From Hoplostethus atlanticus (taxonomy: Eukaryota > Chordata > Actinopteri > Trachichthyiformes > Trachichthyidae), in assembly GCA_034670405.1 (NCBI GenBank), contig JAXDDX010000019.1, forward strand, positions 2,174,501 to 2,238,500: 64,000 bases of DNA, written 5' to 3'. The notes beneath the pieces are model-generated. The model was not told the origin of the DNA. It saw only the letters and a list, made by a program, of their open reading frames with translations, and did not search any database. Each line of letters begins with the position of its first letter. Positions within the stretch are counted from its first letter, which is position 1. Made by a program: the position numbers and the translations under genes. Positions 12,345 through 23,291 of the stretch are shown here, in pieces.

Positions 12345-12999
12345 ATATCCAAAGATCGGAATGGATGTGCAGTCTCTGACTTGATCAAAAGCACTAAAAA
12401 AGAGAATATCACTGGAACCACGGATATGCAACACTCCCATCGATATTGTCCAAAGTACAGTCGGCATTTTGTTGACTCTACAGCACAACGAGCATGCTGG
12501 TTACAGCATCATGACTGGCTTGTGTTGAAAGAGGGGGTCATCAGGTCATATCCAAACGTCCAAGATAAACTGATTACACGGCAATTCTGGGGCAAGTGGT
12601 TGATGCAATTCAGTTGTCACTTGTTTTGGAACATCTGCTTTCGCCTGTCAGATCGGTGGGTGTGCACTTTGGCTGCAGTGTGCCATGGAAGTTTAATCAA
12701 TCACACGCAATTGATTGAATAGATTTCAAAGAGGGTTTTCAAACCAGGACTGCTCATCGTCCTGCAATAGTTTCTTGACATTTGGCCAGAATAGTATACC
12801 TGTCACCAGCTACATAACACTGCTGTCAACAACAACAACAAAAAAAAGGTAACAAGAGAATAAACCAGTTACATTCTGTGCTACAATTAAACTGCTATGT
12901 GATGTGTCCATGATATATATTTCTTACTGTGGAAAGTACAAGAGGGCAAATTAGACAAGGCACTTGTTTCAAAACATAACCTATAGTTTCTGCCTAAGC

Positions 13000-15534
13000 T
13001 CAGTTAAATGCAGTTTGATGCTCCAGAACCTCCAAGTAGTCTGGCTCAGTATGCAAGTTAGCCTTTAGTTCAAAGTACTCGTTCTTAGTTTGCTCAAGCA
13101 TGACCTTGCGTGGTCTCGAGTACATAAGCGTCTCCATTAGCTTCAACTCCTCCTGATGCCCGGGGACCTGCATCTCCACGGCAGACTGGAGCTGGGGCAT
13201 GTTCTTCCGAAGGTACTCTGTTATTCCCAGCTGCTGGAGTTCCTTCTCCCTCTCCAGAATGTTCCTGTAGAGGGAGTTGGGGTTCCCGAGAGTGACGAAC
13301 TCTGCGGGGCACTCTCCGGTCATGGGTCTGAATTTTGGGTTGGGGTTTCCCGTGAGCGGAGACGTGTTCTCCCTCTCCATGATACTCCGGCAGAGGTGAT
13401 GCTTGGGCTCTTCGAGGCTGTAATCCAAGTCCGCTTCGTGTTCCTTGTGCTGGGCGCAGTAGGTGGGGTTGCGGCAGATCTGCACGATGGGACTGTGCGC
13501 TCTCTCCTCGTACAGGGTGGCGGACCCCGTCCTCTGCGTGAGCGTGTGGTGCGTGGTTTTCTGCCCGTACATGCTGTAATGCAAGTGAATGGGACTGCTG
13601 CTGTTGTTTTCTCGGGGCTGCTCCTCTGCCGCCTTTTTCTTCGCCCTCTGACGCCGCCGGTGCACCACAAACACCACCACCCCCGCTGAGCAGAATATAA
13701 TCATGAGCAAGAGCATGAGGAGGCTCAAGATGAGCACCGAGAGCGGGACGGTGTCGGTGAGTGAGTCGAAGAAACCCCTGCCGGCGCTGTCGGGCCCCAG
13801 TGTAGCTGTGACGCTCTCCTCGTCACCTGGGGGCAAAGAGTAGAAGGTCACTAAGCCGGGACATAGCAGCTCGTGACGAAGGCTTCTCAGCTCAGCCTGC
13901 ACCACTTTCTTTGGGGTGTGACACAAAATGGAGCCCACGACCGTGTCCTTCCGCAGTTTCTCTACCCATTGTTTGAGGCTGAGTAAGTCACAGCTGCAGT
14001 CCCAGGGGTTGTCCTCTAAATAAATCTGCTCTAGTGAGTCAAGTTGATCAAGCACGTTGCTCACTGGCAGGTGCATAAGTAGATTTTTCCTCAGGTTTAA
14101 TTTGGTGAGGGGCACGTTGCGGAATATTTGCGGTGGAAGAGAGCTGAGTACATTGTTATTCAGTGACAGCAGCTTGAGGTTGGTCAAGGGATTAAATGTG
14201 CCGGGTGCAATCTCTTTGATAAGGTTGTATTCCAAATACAGGTATTCGAGGTTGTGCAGGCCCACAAACATTGTAGATACCAACTTTTCAATTCTGTTGC
14301 CGTTCAAATACAGTTTTTTCAAACTGCTCAAGCTGAGGAAAGTTTCATTATCGATGTAATCAATTCTGTTGTTTGCCAAGTTCAGCAATTCCAAACTATC
14401 ACAGGTGACAAAATCGTATTTCAACAGCTTCTGAATCATATTCCCTGTCATGACTAGTTTGGTGGGGCTTTGCTGGAGTATTCCGATATCTGATACCCTT
14501 TGAATCCCTCTGTCCTGACAATGCATCAAAAACCCAGCCACAGGGTGATTATGGCAGGAACATTGCTCCACACAAGGACTGCTGGGAATGTGAGACGGCG
14601 TCGGGATCTTGGCGTCATCCTTGGAGGCGTCCATCAGCTTAGTCATCTGAACCACTTTGGATGAGGGGGTAACAACCATATCCAGTGACTTGGATGGCTC
14701 CTCCAGGTTAATATCGGCGTGGGATGGACAGAGGACATCCCGCTTAACTTTAGCCAGAATGGTCCCTCTGAGGTGATGCGGGCTGCCGCAGAGCACCTCC
14801 CCGATAGCCGACTGGGCCCTCATGTTCTCCATCCAGATTTTTAACTGTAAAATATCACAGTCACAGAGCCAGTCGTTGTCCTCCAAAAGAAGCTCCATTA
14901 TCCGTCCGATGTGCTCCAAAAACCCGACATAAGGCAGCGTCTGTAGTTTGTTGCCCCGCAGGTCCAGGTGGGTGAGCGGCACGAAGCGGAATATGTTGCT
15001 AGGTAAAAACTCGATGGAATTATCGTTGAGGATGAGGACCTTGAGGCGGATCAGCTTGTTGAAGGCCCCTGGCTCAATGACCCGAATGAAATTCGTGTCG
15101 GCCTGGAGAAACTCTAAATTCACCAGGCCGTGAAAAGTGTCCTCCTTCAGAGTGACGAGGAAATTGCGATTTATGTGGAGTTTTTTCAGTGAACCAAGAG
15201 TGCTAAAGACCCCCGTTTCCAGTTCTTGTATACTATTAGCCCCGATGTGCAGCGAAAGGGCATTCTTAAGTCCTTCCATTTCCTCGGCACGGAGTTCAAC
15301 CAAGTCATTTTTGTAAAGGTTCAGGTGGAAGAGCACCCCTGACGGGACTTTGATTTGGGAGATTTTGCTGATGTTCCTCTGCTCGCAGTTAAGATGAAGG
15401 ATGCCATCTTTCTCCTCGCAGGAGCACAAGGAGTCACAGGACTCGCTAATAGAGGATGATGCCTCTGAGGGATGGATGTCTTGGGATCTTGCTGCAGTGA
15501 GAAACAAGCCGATGAAAATGATACAGGGCAGCAT
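13000..15534 (-). CDS. slitrk6: SLIT and NTRK-like protein 6 (synaptic/neurite LRR membrane protein)
   Basis: This is a type I membrane protein of the SLITRK family, which organises synapses and controls neurite growth; family members bind presynaptic LAR-type receptor phosphatases. In mammals SLITRK6 is needed for inner-ear innervation and normal eye growth. Seen in the 844 residues: signal peptide about 1-17; first cysteine cap about 33-50 (CDSLCSCEEKDG); LRR block about 60-215; C-terminal cap about 219-270; a 50-residue linker; second N-cap about 321-339; LRRs about 358-492; second C-cap about 509-558 (NPWDCSCDLLSLKQW); transmembrane helix about 596-624; basic stop-transfer HRRRQRAKKK; and a 215-residue cytoplasmic tail. 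The tail ends with EPDYLEVLE, the Trk-like tyrosine motif typical of SLITRKs. The length matches SLITRK6 (about 840) rather than SLITRK1 (about 700) or SLITRK3/5 (over 950), and the tail motifs LQQLGITEYLRKN and YFELKANLH also point to SLITRK6. Stop is TGA at 13000-13002. The ATG has A at -1 and G at -3. The whole protein lies in one exon, as is usual for the family. Confidence 0.95.
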   Translation of the reverse strand: MLPCIIFIGLFLTAARSQDIHPSEASSSISESCDSLCSCEEKDGILHLNCEQRNISKISQIKVPSGVLFHLNLYKNDLVELRAEEMEGLKNALSLHIGANSIQELETGVFSTLGSLKKLHINRNFLVTLKEDTFHGLVNLEFLQADTNFIRVIEPGAFNKLIRLKVLILNDNSIEFLPSNIFRFVPLTHLDLRGNKLQTLPYVGFLEHIGRIMELLLEDNDWLCDCDILQLKIWMENMRAQSAIGEVLCGSPHHLRGTILAKVKRDVLCPSHADINLEEPSKSLDMVVTPSSKVVQMTKLMDASKDDAKIPTPSHIPSSPCVEQCSCHNHPVAGFLMHCQDRGIQRVSDIGILQQSPTKLVMTGNMIQKLLKYDFVTCDSLELLNLANNRIDYIDNETFLSLSSLKKLYLNGNRIEKLVSTMFVGLHNLEYLYLEYNLIKEIAPGTFNPLTNLKLLSLNNNVLSSLPPQIFRNVPLTKLNLRKNLLMHLPVSNVLDQLDSLEQIYLEDNPWDCSCDLLSLKQWVEKLRKDTVVGSILCHTPKKVVQAELRSLRHELLCPGLVTFYSLPPGDEESVTATLGPDSAGRGFFDSLTDTVPLSVLILSLLMLLLMIIFCSAGVVVFVVHRRRQRAKKKAAEEQPRENNSSSPIHLHYSMYGQKTTHHTLTQRTGSATLYEERAHSPIVQICRNPTYCAQHKEHEADLDYSLEEPKHHLCRSIMERENTSPLTGNPNPKFRPMTGECPAEFVTLGNPNSLYRNILEREKELQQLGITEYLRKNMPQLQSAVEMQVPGHQEELKLMETLMYSRPRKVMLEQTKNEYFELKANLHTEPDYLEVLEHQTAFN

Positions 15535-15548
15535 TTCTGTCTGAGGTA

Positions 15549-15606
15549 TCTGTAACGAAAGGATGGGGTGGGTAGAAGGGGTGGGGGGAAGAGAGGTAGA
15601 TTAGAT
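15549..15606 (-). other. slitrk6: Splice acceptor of the slitrk6 coding exon, with polypyrimidine tract
   Basis: On the minus strand the 15 bases before the ATG (15549-15535) are preceded by TTACAG, giving an AG acceptor at 15551-15550. Upstream is a pyrimidine-rich run of about 45 nt (15556-15600) with no other AG. A yUnAy-type branch-point candidate, CTAATC, lies at 15604-15599. SLITRK genes normally have one or more noncoding 5' exons spliced to a single coding exon, and this layout fits exactly. It means the promoter is not immediately upstream of the ATG. The matching donor was not found with certainty. Confidence 0.75.
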
Positions 15607-16151
15607 TAAATGCATGTTTGCAATGTTTCAAGTAATGCAAAGAATATTGACACAAAATGTATACAACTGCTCAGAACAATGAATCTAAATGTATGAGACT
15701 GGCATAACAATTCCATCCCCCTCCATGCAAGTTTCATGTGTTACTATACATTAACTTTTTATTGTGGTGCGCCTAAATGTGTAAAAGCGTAATTTTGCAT
15801 CATATGCATGAGGGGAAGCAACACACCTCTTGGATGAATGAGTTCTTGTAGTGTAGAATTGTCTTTATATAGTAATCATGTGCATAAAAAATGTATAACA
15901 GGGAAAGGCAAACAGCGTTTACGTGATCACCAATCTACATTCTGGAGGCGGTTGCAAAGATACACTTGGTTTTCTTTTCTTTCCATGCCTTTAGTCCCTA
16001 TGTTATACTACTTTGTAAAATGTCATGTTCTGTCTAGACTTGAAGAATGTCAGCTGAGGCATGTGCAGCAGCTAAAGGTGATCCTAATAATCAAACTATA
16101 ACAGTCACAATCCATGTTTTCTATTCATATACTACAATTTGCCAATGAGTA

Positions 16152-16172
16152 ACTACATTTCTCAGGGTGAGC
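16152..16172 (+). promoter_or_regulatory. ZNF143/THAP11-like site, weak
   Basis: ACTACATTTCTCAGGGTGAG resembles the extended ZNF143 motif (ACTACAnnTCCCAnnATGC) with two or three mismatches. It lies about 600 bp upstream of the slitrk6 coding exon. Confidence 0.2.
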
Positions 16173-17067
16173 AACGAGAGTAGGACAGTGTCTCATCCAG
16201 TGACTCACAATATGGTCTGGGTCTATTCAGAAAGTGGGCATTTGACTGCATTTTCTGCTTTTTATATGCAGACTTCTCATTTGAACAGAGACTTGAACAG
16301 AACAAAGACTTTCCTCTACTCATACCAGTGCAGAAATAAATTCAATCAATTTCAGAGAACCTTAGTGACAATATCTTAAACATGTGCATTATTGACAAAG
16401 AATTGAGAATGAATGTTCTCGTTTTAATTATCGAACCGCGTTTAATTTTCTTCGTTCAATTTGCTTTCTCACTTGAATTGAAGTGAACTGACCACAAGCC
16501 AAGCCCCTATTCATTAATCACCGCAAAACCATTTGCATACAGACATTGTAGTCCATTATTGATTTCCCTTTTAGATCTGATCACGTTGTTCCAGTGGGCT
16601 GGAAGTTTTTTTTCTTTTCTCCAAAATATTGTCTGGGCGGTGGACCAAAGCCTCTGGAAGAGCATACGTCACAGACGCAAATGTCATGACAAGAGGACTC
16701 TTGCAGGGTAATTTTGATTATGAAAATCCTCAGCACGACATCTGGCATCTGTATTGCATCCATTTGACTAAAATTATGCTGGTTCAAAGACTTCAGGTAA
16801 TCTCACGCTGTCATGGGACTGGTGGAGAAATAATTAAAGACATATTCACACTATCAAGAAGGGCTAGACATCCACCCTTAACTAATGAAATGAAAAAAAG
16901 ATGAAAGGGAGATCCGCCATTTGAAAAATCTTACAAAATGACTGACAACTAATTCGAAAATCTAAGTTATTAGAAGACGTAATACTTGTTCTAATAAAAT
17001 AGCGGCATCACATGTATTTTAGGTCACTTTTGTCCACTATGGATTCATAGCATTTTTGATTGAAACC

Positions 17068-17103
17068 TCTCATCTCATCTCATCTCATCTCATCTCATCT
17101 CAT
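17068..17103. repeat. (CTCAT)n pentanucleotide array
   Basis: About seven perfect tandem copies of CTCAT followed by an AT-rich run. Confidence 0.9.
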
Positions 17104-17889
17104 ATATATTTTATGAAATCGAGAAGGCAAAAAGAAATGTAACTCCCCATGGGGACATGAAAGAGGACCTGCCTTGGACCTGAGATCATAAATCGTGGCT
17201 CGCCATGCCCCCTGTCTCAAATGTAAATTAATTTTTTCACACATTCATTTCACACTCCCCGACCTGGGAGATAAGGCAAATGTTATCAGTTATCGTATTC
17301 ATTACAGTATTTAATAATGTAAAAAATAATGTTAAAGCAGGAAAAAAATAAAAAAGTTAAATGATCCTCAAAACATTCAAGTCACAATGATAAGTTTTCA
17401 ATATATGGAGGAAAAAATGTGTAAAAGACCATCAGTGAACTACAAGCCGATCTAAAATGCAACATTACACTAAACGTCACAGACTTGGGAATATGCCACA
17501 TTTGTAATATCCTGACACTCCTACACATCACGGCGAGCTGAGAAATGACCATGTCTAGCCAAAGATAGGCAGGAAAATGGGGAGGGATGATTTTCTTTGG
17601 GCTCCAATTACCCCTTTGTTTATCAATAGAAAAATATAGGGCAGAGTTAAATGAAACACAAGAATCTAATTTGTCAAAAGGTATTACATACATGCTGTTT
17701 AGATAGTGATAAGGTTCACAAAATGGCAAGAATTTCTAGGGCCATTTTTCATTTTAATAATTTCATTATTATTTCATCTTCATTTGCTTGTTCGGGAGCC
17801 TCCTGGTGGTCAAGCCCCCCTTGTGCACTCATCCCAGTGACCGCAATGGTTTGTCAGACAATGCAAAATGAAAGCAAGAGTATTCACAG

Positions 17890-18350
17890 ATCCCACACTG
17901 CATGATAACGTGTTGGGGAGAGATATGAAAAAGACATTAGCCCTGTGTACTCTTGCTTCCGGATTTCAAACGGGCACCTCTGACTGATCCATTTTTCAGG
18001 TAATCCATATTGCATGGGACTCAGCGTGATGGGTGAGAGAGATGGGGAAGCTCTTCCAGAGCCGGCCTGCTGCTGCACTCTCGTTTCCCCATTTCCAGAT
18101 TCAAATGTGCATCTCTCGCAGTTCAGACAATTCAATTAGAGATCTACTGAAGCCCTACGAGAGCTCTCCTCATGCATGTGAGCAAAAGCCAGCTCATCGT
18201 CCAAGATCAGATGAGATGAGTGAGAAATACCCCTGCTTGGAAAAAGACAAACTGAGGAGGGAGAGAGCAAAGCGAAAGTGTAGAAAGAAGATGTATTGTA
18301 AAATGAAAAACCCTCCAGTGATAGAATATTTATCACTCGCTCGGCCCTGC
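17890..18350 (-). promoter_or_regulatory. slitrk6: Candidate slitrk6 promoter / noncoding first exon region
   Basis: This complex, non-repetitive block lies 2.3-2.8 kb upstream of the coding exon. On the minus strand it has a TATA-like ATAAATA near 18325-18335, followed by pyrimidine-rich DNA and a GC-balanced segment (about 18040-18090) of the kind seen in 5'UTRs. No strong GT donor was identified, and the call rests on position and composition only. Confidence 0.2.
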
Positions 18351-18740
18351 TATGAGCATTGTGATATACACAATAGACCTTGCCCATTTACTGCCCCACA
18401 AAAATGGTGTTCATGCTTTATATGGGGCAACTATCTATTGTTTTGTTCCAGTGCAGTGGAGTGCTACATAAGATCATGGGACTCCCTCCACCCCGATGCA
18501 GAGGAGTACAATACAATGTCACGGTGGTTAAGGCTTCTTCTGGCAAACACATGTTCCTGTTCATACAGGAAACATGCACGGATATGCACACACACCACCT
18601 CCCACACAGATACTTGGAAGAAATACCATATACATCGGTGCAACACAATGTAAACTGTTTTTTGCGATTCAGATTGATGAGATTTGTGGTGATTGACAAA
18701 TGTAATAGCCCCAGAACATCACAGGCAATGGCCAAACACT

Positions 18741-18962
18741 AAAGAAGCCTGTACATCAATCACTTTCACTGATCCACATAAGGAAATTCTCTTCATTTGG
18801 CGGGAGGTCAGAGGTCATGGTCAGCTACAGAACAGCTGGACCTGATACGGATTCAGTGTGAAAGGACACTTTAGCAGGCCAGACGTTTTGCTAACATGGG
18901 GTTTTGAACCCAGGCTGTGCAACTAAAAGGAGAGTCTGTCTAACTACTAGGCCACCCTGCAT
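18741..18962 (-). mobile_element. tRNA-derived SINE, nearly full length
   Basis: Read on the minus strand from 18960, the head carries a pol III A box (TGGCCTAGTAGTTAGACAG) and a B box (GGTTCAAAACC, plus strand 18900-18910) in tRNA-like spacing. A body follows with CCTGCTAAAGTGTCCTTTC, CACTGAATCCG, TCTGTAGCTGACC and GTGATTGATGTACA. These strings are typical of an abundant teleost SINE body, also present in part at 27.57 kb. It is a fossil insertion and encodes nothing. Confidence 0.75.
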
Positions 18963-21900
18963 ACCTGCAGATGATACAGTATGCTGCTCTCTTGACTCAG
19001 CTTAAAACTGTTATGATGCCAAGATGTCAATCAGAATCACACATACCTAACTGGTCCATTGGCCTTTCCCTTTTCCAAATGTAGGTGGCCCGGTATGCAC
19101 AATTTGCCAAAGTTGCTCACTGTAAAAAGGTTGTGTTGAAATTGTCTTGTTTCCTGTAACTTTTCCTTAATCTATCCTGTAATAGTCAATAAAGGTAGTC
19201 AAAGTTTGGCTTCAAGGGACAAACTTTTCTTAGGTAGAGTGGCAATAGCATTATCCTGCATTCATTTTGTGACAGTATGCCGTGAAGTAACGCAGACAAG
19301 ATAGGTATGTGACAGCATAGCATGAGCCGGGATTCAAACTACCCCAAGTAGCGCGCGTACGAGCCGGTTAGGGCATTATTTCTAGATAATTTGAACGCAA
19401 CTCTAGTCATGTTCTGTCCTCGTCACTGTCAAAGTAAGTAAAGCGTGCGGCAGCCACAAATAGCCCATAAGGCAGAAGCCTAATTCCTGTTCCTATAGCG
19501 TGAGGCAACTAGATGTACAACTATGAAAGGCTTGTTATCCCTTGTGGCTCCCAGCAGATAGAATGATCCACCCACCTCAGTCAGAACTGATAAAAGTCAC
19601 TCCACATCCTTCGTTTTTAAAACACACATCTTCTGGAGACACGTCACCACCTCCACCCAACTACTTCTAAAAAAAACAAAACCTGATGCTTTTATCCTAG
19701 TTCTTCGCATTTCATGACCTCACGCCTCTTTATTATTAGGCCACTAGCAATTATGGTGATTTATGAATATTGGAAACAGAGACGTTGGAAGGGTATCTCT
19801 TCGTTCCACATGGTCTCAGGTCCCCACCTGTCCTGCATAAATAGCATTTATTTTACTGGCGTTTCTGCTGCATGTCTCAAAATTAAAATTTAAAAAGGGA
19901 TGCTGGTATACCGCAGGGCATTACTAGCCATGTCCAACTCTTTGATGCTGAGTGCCAAGCAGAAAGGAAGTGGATAGCGTTGCTGGAGTCATTAATGGGA
20001 CGGTTTCTGACGAATTGTGTGCTGTTGGTTACTGAGCATGTTGGTGAGTAGCCGGGGCGGCAGGTTTTCAAGCCATCCACCCACTATGGAGCCTTGGGGT
20101 CAGAAGAATACCGCACGATCGGTGCGTGACAACTTCATGCTATTCAAAGTGATTGATGTATGTTTTTTAAATGTGTCTGCTTCTCCTGAGAGATATTCCT
20201 GATACTTCAGTCCGAGCTCCTTGTTCACTTTCAACACTGTCTGCCCACAAGTCATGAATATCAATGCACGTACAGCATTTGCAGCTCAAGGTAACTCAGT
20301 ATTCACATAGACCCAAGTGGAGCGAATGTATACACCCCTCTAGAGCCTTTGGATATTAAATCTGCCCCACAATCTCCACCTGGAGCCACGGTTCCCCCAC
20401 CAACTGCTCTACCAAGCGGAAACAAAGATCCTCTTGGTAGTGTTGTTAGCACATTGGCTTGGTGACCAGGGGAGCGAGGATCATGCCCCCATGCTCAGTC
20501 GGGTGATGCGAAAGGACGCGTCTTTAGCGGTCCGTTAAAAGCTGCATCGGCTGCGAGTCTCCCCGAGTCACGCGGACAGTCTTTAGCAGCTGATCGTACG
20601 GCAAGATATCTGCAGCGGGGGCCTGATACACTAAACACCTTTTAAACATACAGTATGCTTACACAGCCACAGAAGTAAACACACACACAGTCTCTCTCTC
20701 TCACACACACACACACAGGTTAAGTGCATATCCTTCTTACTTACCTTAAGCATTCTCCTCAGCTGGTGGGCCCTAATTTCTGATAGCGAGCATATGCATG
20801 ATAGAACTAATAATAGAACCACAAAGGGGGATGGGGGGGGGGGGTGTGGGTTGCTCAGATCCCTTGGCAAGCGTGATTTAGCAGGCTTGCATTTCAAATG
20901 GTCTGTTTAACTAATGCGCAGTAATTAGTTCTCCAGAAATGAGCCGGCAGATTACACCAGTGTATAGTGTTGTCAAGTTACGTGTCTCAAGGAAAAGACA
21001 TCTGCACGTAACAGATGTATGTTTTCTGGGTAGATTATTGTCCCTTTTAAAAGAGAGACAGATTCCTTCCTGTTTAGTAATGACTCATTGGTGCCCAGCA
21101 GGACTGGGTAAATTGTAGATGGATGCATTTAGGATGCTGAATAAACAAGGAGCCTTTGATTTTTTTTTTTCTTGCGAGTAAGTGTGACCGCATTTGAAGC
21201 TTTGCCTGGGGGATGCAAGTCCAGCACACCTCGAGCAATTCAAATGAAACCGAATTCAAGTACGGTTTTGCCCAGGATTGTTGCACAGTGGGGTACACGG
21301 ACTTAGGTAACTGAAAAGGTGTGTTTGATGGAAACAATTAGTCCACAAAGGAAAGAATCAGCTTACTAGAGTGTAAAGTTGAGTAAATTAAGACTTTTAG
21401 AAATATTCAACCAGCCATTATTCTATTATGCACCCAGCCAGGGTGTCCTACATGATTCTCCTGCGTCTCTATTCAGTTGTCTCCTGTTCCCAGCTCTTTG
21501 AATTGCCCATTTTAATCAAATGCCTCACCTCAATAGAATGGCTAGCCTGTTCTCAAATGGCCACAGGGTAGTGGCAGTGACAGTCTCATGATTTGCTCTA
21601 TAAATAGGTGTAGATCTGATCTGATACACAAACTTTCAGTCTGAAAGGAGCCACAGATTATAGCTAGACGAACCTGCTTACTGAGGATAAACAAGGTAAA
21701 GGGCACCGACGAGAACTTCCAGTAACGTAGGTGCGAAGGCGTATCATCAGATGTCATGGGGTTTATCTGGCTCCCGAACTCTGACAGAAGAAAGAGAAGC
21801 AGGTTGATATGCAATCTCTATTGTACGCTATCTGATAAATGAAAAGCTGTCTTAAAAAAAAATCAGGTATAAATAAGCTTCCCAGGCTCTTGTCTGGAAG

Positions 21901-23251
21901 GAAAAATCAGAAGAGCACAATAGTGTCACAGGATATCTCTTACTGTTTGGGGAAAATGCAGTGCCAAGTCTTACCCTCTTAGACAGAAAATCATTGACTA
22001 GATCATGGAGTACCCCTATTTATCCCCTAGGCTCTTGTAGAATTTATTTTTTGGGTCAAAATACACTTGGATTGGTTTAACTTGCTTGATGTGGCAGAGC
22101 CAATTGAGCAAAACACTACCCATTTGACTCGCTGAGCAGACTCATGCGAAAAGCCTGAAGTAAATCCACTCTGAGACAAATGGAAAAAGTGAGACTTCTT
22201 GGAATTGTCGGTGTCAGACTCAGCAGACTGGAACAGTCCAAAGAGAAAGTGCTTCGGAACTAATTGGTAGATAGCATACCTACACAGTGCTGGAGCATAT
22301 GCTTTACTCATGTAGGAATGAGTGTCCCGACCTTTGCGACTGAAACATAACGTTTTGCCAAAACGAACGGAAACTGATTGAAAAATTTGAACTTCAATAC
22401 CCAGAATTGAGGTAACATCAGTAAACTGCACAAAACCAGCCTGGGTGGATTAGGGTGGATGGGACAATCTTCACTATTGCAGCACCACTCTGTGATATAG
22501 GCTGATAACAAAAAAGGTGTATTTTGCATGTTCAGATATAGCTCCAATTATGATCACATACCCAAATTGAAACGCCTAACTTGTGTTTTTTTCAACAGCT
22601 TTGTTCAAGCACTTTGATGTTGGCAATTTGGTTAGGACAGCAACTCTGATACAGAACTAGTCCTCGTCTAGTTCTTCTTTTTCTAGGTCAGGTAATGTGG
22701 CTGAGTTAATTGAGTGTCTGATGACTTAAACAACTGGAGCTGACCTGCACTGTCTTCCTGAACGAGACCTTTCAAGACCAATTAAATGTGAATACCACAG
22801 CGCAAGCTGGACAGCATTCTAAAGCGCTTGTTAAAAGCACAAAGCCTTTAAAGTAAAGTAAAAGAAAAAAGAAAAAATGTATTCTATCAACACCCATAAT
22901 TCACTATTTACTTTTCTGATCAGTTACTGCCAGACACCTTCAAATGTTTAGATTCATAACAGAAGCTTCAGATTAATGCATTTGCACACAACGAGTACCA
23001 CGTGTCTGATGTAACAAATGTGTGCACAGCACATGTGACATTAATGCAACAAAAGGGAGTGTTTGCCTTTTAAACACACCCAGTGCAATGTGTATGGTCC
23101 TAAATAGTCTGTTCACTGAGCGTTTCGTCATAATGCTGAACACGGACCTCGATATTTCATGTGCTGTTTTCCATCCAGCAGGTCTATCAAGGGGTTTTCA
23201 AATGTACAACCCTTCAGCCAATGATGCCCATAGGGAGAATGAGGAGAGCGT
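18963..23251. other. Gene-free stretch with degenerate tRNA-like fragments
   Basis: No supported gene. Weak pol III box-like matches occur near 19325-19375 (minus; TTTGAATCCCGG), at 20040-20080 (plus), and at 20400-20425 (minus; TGGTAGAGCAG fits the A box but has no B box). They are probably SINE debris. A (CA)n/(TC)n patch lies at about 20675-20720 and a G-run at about 20827-20846. Confidence 0.45.

Positions 23252-23290
<39 letters not shown>
23252..23290. repeat. (GATA)n microsatellite
   Basis: About 9.7 perfect GATA units. Confidence 0.95.

Positions 23291-23291
<1 letters not shown>

Larger units (their letters stand above)
11530..12999 (-). other. slitrk6: Inferred slitrk6 3' untranslated region
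   Basis: Reading on the minus strand from the TGA stop, the first canonical AATAAA hexamers are the overlapping pair at 11534-11539 and 11530-11535, about 1.46 kb downstream. A weaker ATTAAA lies at 12692-12697 and could serve a shorter transcript. The interval is AT-rich, holds no convincing ORF and contains a (CA)n tract at about 12066-12102. It also carries two UUAUUUAUU nonamers (minus strand, 12336-12344 and 11646-11654). The 3' end is inferred from signals only; a 3'UTR of this size is normal for the family. Confidence 0.45.
15607..18735. other. slitrk6: Presumed slitrk6 intron and upstream region
   Basis: This region lies upstream of the slitrk6 coding exon on the minus strand. It contains no coding ORF with support. 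It includes a (CTCAT)n pentanucleotide array at 17068-17103 and a ZNF143-like site at 16152-16172. A complex block at 17.9-18.35 kb is a candidate for the noncoding first exon or promoter. Transcript data would be needed to place the exon. Confidence 0.4.

Noticed and set aside
13156-13689. 177-codon plus-strand ORF opposite the slitrk6 tail
   Set aside because: It is antisense to a well-supported coding exon in its most GC-rich part, and has no domain or independent support.
20400-20560. Possible tRNA gene (A-box-like TGGTAGAGCAG on the minus strand)
   Set aside because: There is no B box at the proper distance and no acceptor-stem pairing visible; probably SINE debris.
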